The position numbers were made by a program, and so were the translations under genes. From the NCBI GenBank assembly GCA_036426205.1, contig CM071570.1, positions 138,312,356-138,376,355 on the forward strand: a DNA stretch of 64,000 nucleotides. Reading direction: 5' to 3'. Below, piece by piece: positions 59,683 to 64,000 of this stretch; within the stretch, counting starts at the first letter, position 1, and the number at the start of each line of letters is the position of its first letter. The notes under the pieces are model-generated. The model did no database searches, was not told the origin of the DNA, and was given only the letters and a program-made list of their open reading frames with translations. The stretch comes from Ascaphus truei. Its lineage: Eukaryota; Chordata; Amphibia; Anura; Ascaphidae.

Positions 59683-60189
59683 ATGTTTGATGCACACAGC
59701 TTCCAATGTTAAAAGGTGCCCATATTAGCACAATGCAAAATGATTGAACCAACTCAAGCTGTTGAATGCAAAGGGATGGAATAGCTCGTGTTGCCCTTCT
59801 TTATCCCACGCTTTGCTATAGAAGCGGTGTTAAGACAACACATTCATGGTTAAAATGGATAGAAAGTATATTCCAAATAGTATCCTAATTTTTAGTTCTC
59901 TACCCAGAATCCATGTCTGCACTCCAACCGCTGTATGGCATGATGGGACCAAGTGAAAAATGTGGTGCACAATTATTACTTAAACATTCCAATGCAAAAG
60001 AAACAGAAATAACATTTGTAAAATTTTACACAAGGCGAATGGGCCTTGTGTAGCCCTAAGCGCAATCCTTGCCAACACATACCCACCATACTTGAAAATT
60101 AAACTAAGGAGGCACATTCTTCTGTAAGAAAGAAACATTTGACAAAAATGATCATTGCCAGCAGGAATGTGTCAGATTAAGCTCCCTTA

Positions 60190-60537
60190 GGCCTTGTCCG
60201 TGGTTGCTGCTTGCTGGCGGAGGCGCGCTAAGGCGTGCTCCCGCTCAGCACTGAGCCCCTACAGCCGCAATTAGGGCGGCTTTAGTAGGGGCTCGCCTAC
60301 GCTTCCGCAAGTGCGCGGAAGCATAGGTCTTACCAGAATTTTACATTTCCCCGCTTGCCGGCGCGCAGGGCCGGTCACGTGAGCGGTTCGCCCATTGAGG
60401 GCGAACCAGCTCCGTGACGTCACTGGCCCGCCCCCGACACACCCCCTGACAGCGCGCTGACTAAGGCCAGGGAAAGCACCCGCTTTCCCTGAGCCTCAGC
60501 GCGCCTCAGCACGCCAGCAGGTAACATGGCCGAGGCC
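60190..60537. mobile_element. PIF/Harbinger-like foldback MITE
   Basis: The left end ggccttgtccgtggttgctg and the reverse complement of the right end, ggcctcggccatgttacctg, correspond. TTA flanks both sides (60187-60189, 60538-60540), the 3-bp target type of PIF/Harbinger. The body is CpG-rich, unusual for this genome. Confidence 0.7.
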
Positions 60538-61668
60538 TTATACTCTGCAGTTATAAACTGTGTAGCATTCATAGCTTGAATATTGGTAGTTATTGTTTGC
60601 AACAATATTGAAAAGATTCGTTAGTTTCAGTCATGCAGATGTTATTAACTGTGCCACTTTCTTTTTTCTATCACATTCTATGTAAAAACATGTAATGATC
60701 TATTATATAAAGCAAATAGTTGAAACCATTTGCTGAACTTATTTGTGTATTTATGCTGCCACAGTGTTTAGCCTATTGCTTTTCTTAACAGTTAAATGTA
60801 CGCCATTTAGAAAGTATAGTAGCAATCCTCTTCCAGATGCCTATAGAGCAGGAGGGTGCAACATTTTTTTCAGGCGTGCCAACTAAATGAGCATACTTTT
60901 TTGGGTGGGCCACTGTCCTACTGACCGCACTCCTCTCTCTCTCTCTCCCCTCTCCTTCAATTTACCCCTCTCTCACACTGAACCATTTGCCTACTCAACC
61001 CCCCTCTCTCACCCAAATAGGGTTGCCAGGTGTCCAGTATTGAACCGGACTGTCCTGTATTTGGTCACACTGTCCCGTAATAAATTTTAGGTAATACTGG
61101 ACATGTATGTTCCCGGTATTACCTCTCTGGAAATAGTGGTGGCTGGGCAGCTTCCTCTATCGTGATTGGCTGCACTACCTAGCAGCAGCCAATCAGGAGG
61201 AGGTGTCAGGAGAATGAGGGTGGGGTCAAGTAGAAATGACAAACACCTCCCTTTGCACTCCCCCACCTCACTCAACAACCCCCCGCCCCCTCACTTAATT
61301 ATCTTTGGCAGGTGGTCCCACGGCAAAGGGGAGCTGGGACGGATGTGAAAGTTGGGCCCAACTGCCGACAGGGAAAGAGGGGAGTGGGAGATGGCGGATA
61401 GATTCCAAGGGGGGCAGGGGGGAATGGGCGCAAGCCATTTCAAATGCCGTTGCAGGTCACATTGGCCTCCCCTGCATAGTATGAAGGTAGAGAATAGCCA
61501 GCACTCCAGAGGGCTTGATATAAACGTGAGAATCAAGATGACAAAGGTCCAACCAGGGACTGAAACATCCATCTCACAAGAAATGTTATATGTTTATACC
61601 ATGTCCTCTGGAGTGCTGGCTATTATCTAATGGCACAAAGATGCAGAACTTGCTATATCTGATTATAA
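60538..61668. other. Intron 1 segment
   Basis: A probable hAT end tagggttgccaggtgtcc starts at 61018 with no partner found. An inverted repeat at 61493-61624 encloses a decayed hairpin motif. A C/T-rich simple stretch occupies about 60930-61015. No gene is supported. Confidence 0.5.
61493..61624. repeat. Inverted repeat around a decayed hairpin motif
   Basis: The arms aatagccagcactccagagg (61493-61512) and cctctggagtgctggctatt (61605-61624) are exact reverse complements. The interior has gatgacaaaggtcc and gggactgaaacatcc, readable as CpG-decayed CTGACGAAGGTCC and GGACCGAAACGTCC. Confidence 0.8.
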
Positions 61669-62759
61669 CAGTGTTTTTCATCCAGGGTTCCTAGGAACCC
61701 TTGTGTTCCCCTGACAAAATTTGTAAAGCTTCCAGCGACTGAGCTTCAGATTAGAACCAACGCTAATCACCACCCTAACCCCTGTCACTAGTTTTAAATA
61801 CCTGGGCTTATGGTTTGACTCCCACTTTACATTCGGAATGCACATTGATACCCTGACAACCAAGACCTATGCCAAACTAGGGGTACTTTACAGGAACAAT
61901 TCCTCCCTAAGTCGCCTGGTCAGAAAGCGTATCGCACAGCAGATGCTAATGCCAATTACTGACTATGGAAACATAGTATATGGCTCGGCTCCTCAAACCC
62001 ACCTTAGCAAACTTGACACCCTCTACAATTCAATTTGTCATTTTGTTCTCCAATGAACTACAACACACATCACTGCGAAATGCTCAAAGAACTAGATTGG
62101 TCAACACTAGAGTCTAGGCGCAAAGTTCACCTTTCCTGTCTTGCCTTTAAATTCTTTATGGGCAAGCTACCCAGCTATCTGAACAAGCTCCTCACCCCTA
62201 CCACATGCAGCACCTATCACCTGAGATCAGACTCCAAACGACTGTTCATGGTCCCAAGGCTCAACAAAGTATCCGGCCGTTCCTCCTTCTCTTACCGTGC
62301 ACCCCAAAACTGGAACAACCTACCAGAGACTCTCACATCCACCACCAGTTTAATTTCTTTCAAATCTAAGGCTGTCTCACATTTTAATCTCGTCTGTAAC
62401 TGTTTCATACGCCCATAATATATATTTTCTTTAACTGTGCATGCAGTGTATTGTATATAATGTATACCCTGTTCATTTATGTAACTGTATTTGTAACCAT
62501 GTATTATTTGTCTTAACTCTGTGCCCAGGACATACTTGAAAATGAGAGGTAACTCTCAATGTATTACTTCCTGGTAAAATATTTTATAAATAAATAAATC
62601 CCTAAAGGGTTCCCTGTAATTATCAGGCAATTTGAAAATGGTATCCATTACAGGAGAATTTACAATGCATCTGATTACAGAGTTGCTATTAGAGGGGGTT
62701 GAGGGTTCCTCAAAATTCCACTTAGGGTTTCTTAACCAAATAAAGGTTGGAAACCAATG
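61669..62759. mobile_element. hAT element of the CAGTGTTTTT family split by a LINE
   Basis: The left end cagtgtttttcatccaggg and the right end, which reads in reverse catTGGTTTCCAACCTTTATT, match the element at 17751-17919. Flanks gattataa/gattacag fit a decayed 8-bp target. The LINE at 61720-62598 sits inside. Confidence 0.65.
61720..62598 (+). pseudogene. CR1/L2/Rex1-type non-LTR reverse transcriptase, 3' fragment
   Basis: Carries the C-terminal part of a non-LTR reverse transcriptase: FKYLGLWFDSHFTFGMHID (the YLG region after the catalytic palm), then DYGNIVYGSA, and in another frame SGRSSFSYRAPQNWNNLPET and a conserved tail. A frame change near 62035-62056 breaks it. The N-terminal half, endonuclease and catalytic YADD are missing. 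The 3' UTR ends cctggtaaaatattttataa with an ATAA tail. A sister fragment is at 52829-53207. Clade is inferred from the C-terminal motif only. Confidence 0.9.
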
Positions 62760-64000
62760 GATTACAGTATGTACTGTACATCAATAACTGACACTTCCCA
62801 AATGGCAAGCTGGTACAGACCGGATCAAATTGGGACAAAGTACTTTGATACATGATGAAGCTAAAGCTATTTCTGATGTTGTTTAGCTTGTATGGCAATT
62901 GGCTGGGCTATGAACTTAGGTGCACAGTAACTCGGGAATAGAAATTGGCAAAAATACCAAAAAACGAATTCAAGCAACTGTTGTTAGCAGCATAAGGAAA
63001 AATCGCATTTGGGGCTAAGCAGCACAAACTGCTGCTTTAATCACGACGGGCGAAGGAAAAGTGGGCGAGAAAGAGTTCTATTTTAGTAGATTACACATTG
63101 ACTTGGATACCTCCCAAAACACTGCTCCACACAGGTCAGGTTTCCAAGATATCCCAGCTTCAGCACAGGTGGTTCAGTCAAAGACTAAACCTTGGATTGA
63201 GCCACCTGTGCTGAAGCAGGGATATCGTGACCTGTTGGGAGGGGTTTAAGGACTGCAGTTGAGAATCTAAACGGAATTGTTTGTACACCCGCTCTTCCTA
63301 TTACCAAAATAGGGGTACACTAGGGTTAGTAACAACAACAGCAAAGAAAAGTGTGAAGTAATGTCCGCTTGAGCTGCGTGCATTCTCCACATAGGAGTGT
63401 GCACTGTAAGGGGTTCCTATGTATTAATATCAATGTTTACTACAACAGGACTGGTCTTGGACCGAGATCATGAGGATGATACTGAGAGATATTAGCCAAG
63501 TTGACAATATAACCCCCTATGTGAATTGATAAATGAACTTAGTTAAAATATAATACTTTCTTGATTCAATATATAAAATATAATGGGGTATACAAAACAC
63601 CTATACACATACAACACGGACATGGGTGTATTAGTCAAAAACATTTGGGTATGTGAAAGGCAGCCATTTAGTTAGGCACACAATCACGTTTTGACAGATG
63701 TAGAACAGTAGCACCAAACGATTGCCAGCTCAGGTAGGAATGTAGAATTATACACATGCTTTACATAAAAAAATAAGCAAACACAAAAGGGGGAATGTAG
63801 TATTATTACTGCTTTAAAGCAGCATTCCTCCTCCACCGCCCTGCCCTCAAATGGAGATATTCCAACCCCCCCCCCCCCACCTTTTGAACCAAGGGGGGTC
63901 CTGAGCTCATCTGCAGTTTGTATGTGTGCCAGTTGACACAAACCTTTTTTTTTACTAATGTGTCCGGCAGACTACAAACATGGGCACGGGGACCCCACCC
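62760..64000. other. Distal intron 1 or upstream flank
   Basis: Contains a third copy of the foldback hAT family at about 63125-63245 (gcttcagcacaggtggttca with its inverse) and a C run at 63868-63880. No MAP7 first exon is recognised. Confidence 0.6.

Overview
The window is vertebrate nuclear DNA and most likely comes from a frog or toad. Apart from transposon remnants, the only gene I can support is MAP7 (ensconsin / E-MAP-115), a microtubule-associated protein that recruits kinesin-1. It lies on the minus strand. Seventeen coding exons were recovered by reading splice sites and reading phase by hand. They run from an early exon at 37610-37720 down to a terminal exon whose stop codon is at 2429-2431. 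The phases close exactly: 2459 coding bases give 819 residues plus a stop. The first coding exon and the promoter are not recognisable and probably lie beyond position 64000.

Layout on + coordinates. 1-640: flank beyond the gene, with one TTAA-type MITE end. 641-2428: probable 3' UTR, containing a long hairpin with poly(A) signals in its loop. 2429-37720: MAP7 exons separated by introns that carry many DNA transposon remnants. 37721-64000: the distal part of a very long first intron, or upstream sequence, holding a dead Tc1/mariner element, a 7.46-kb hAT-bounded insertion of odd composition (41210-48666), non-LTR retrotransposon tails, a promoter-like CpG-rich block near 55.7 kb and many foldback elements.

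The host assignment rests on vertebrate MAP7 with its exact C-terminal ending, and on the repeat content. At least eight palindromic elements are flanked by TTAA and begin TTAAAG, the hallmark of the T2/Kolobok MITEs described in Xenopus. There are also numerous hAT elements with clear 8-bp target duplications, a PIF/Harbinger-like MITE, a Tc1 element with IR/DR ends and a tRNA-derived SINE. I cannot name the species.

No previously undescribed protein system is visible. The observations most worth checking are: (1) a short hairpin motif, roughly CCTGACGAAG...GAAACG, that recurs at about ten unrelated loci and three times sits at the centre of an inverted repeat whose arms differ each time; (2) an 18-bp coding minisatellite that inserts about 18 six-residue Pro/Thr repeats into the MAP7 linker; (3) the 7.46-kb hAT-bounded block, which may be an array filled with assembly noise or something foreign; (4) two hAT elements inserted back to back with three copies of one 8-bp target; (5) the poly(A) signals inside a 3' UTR hairpin loop.
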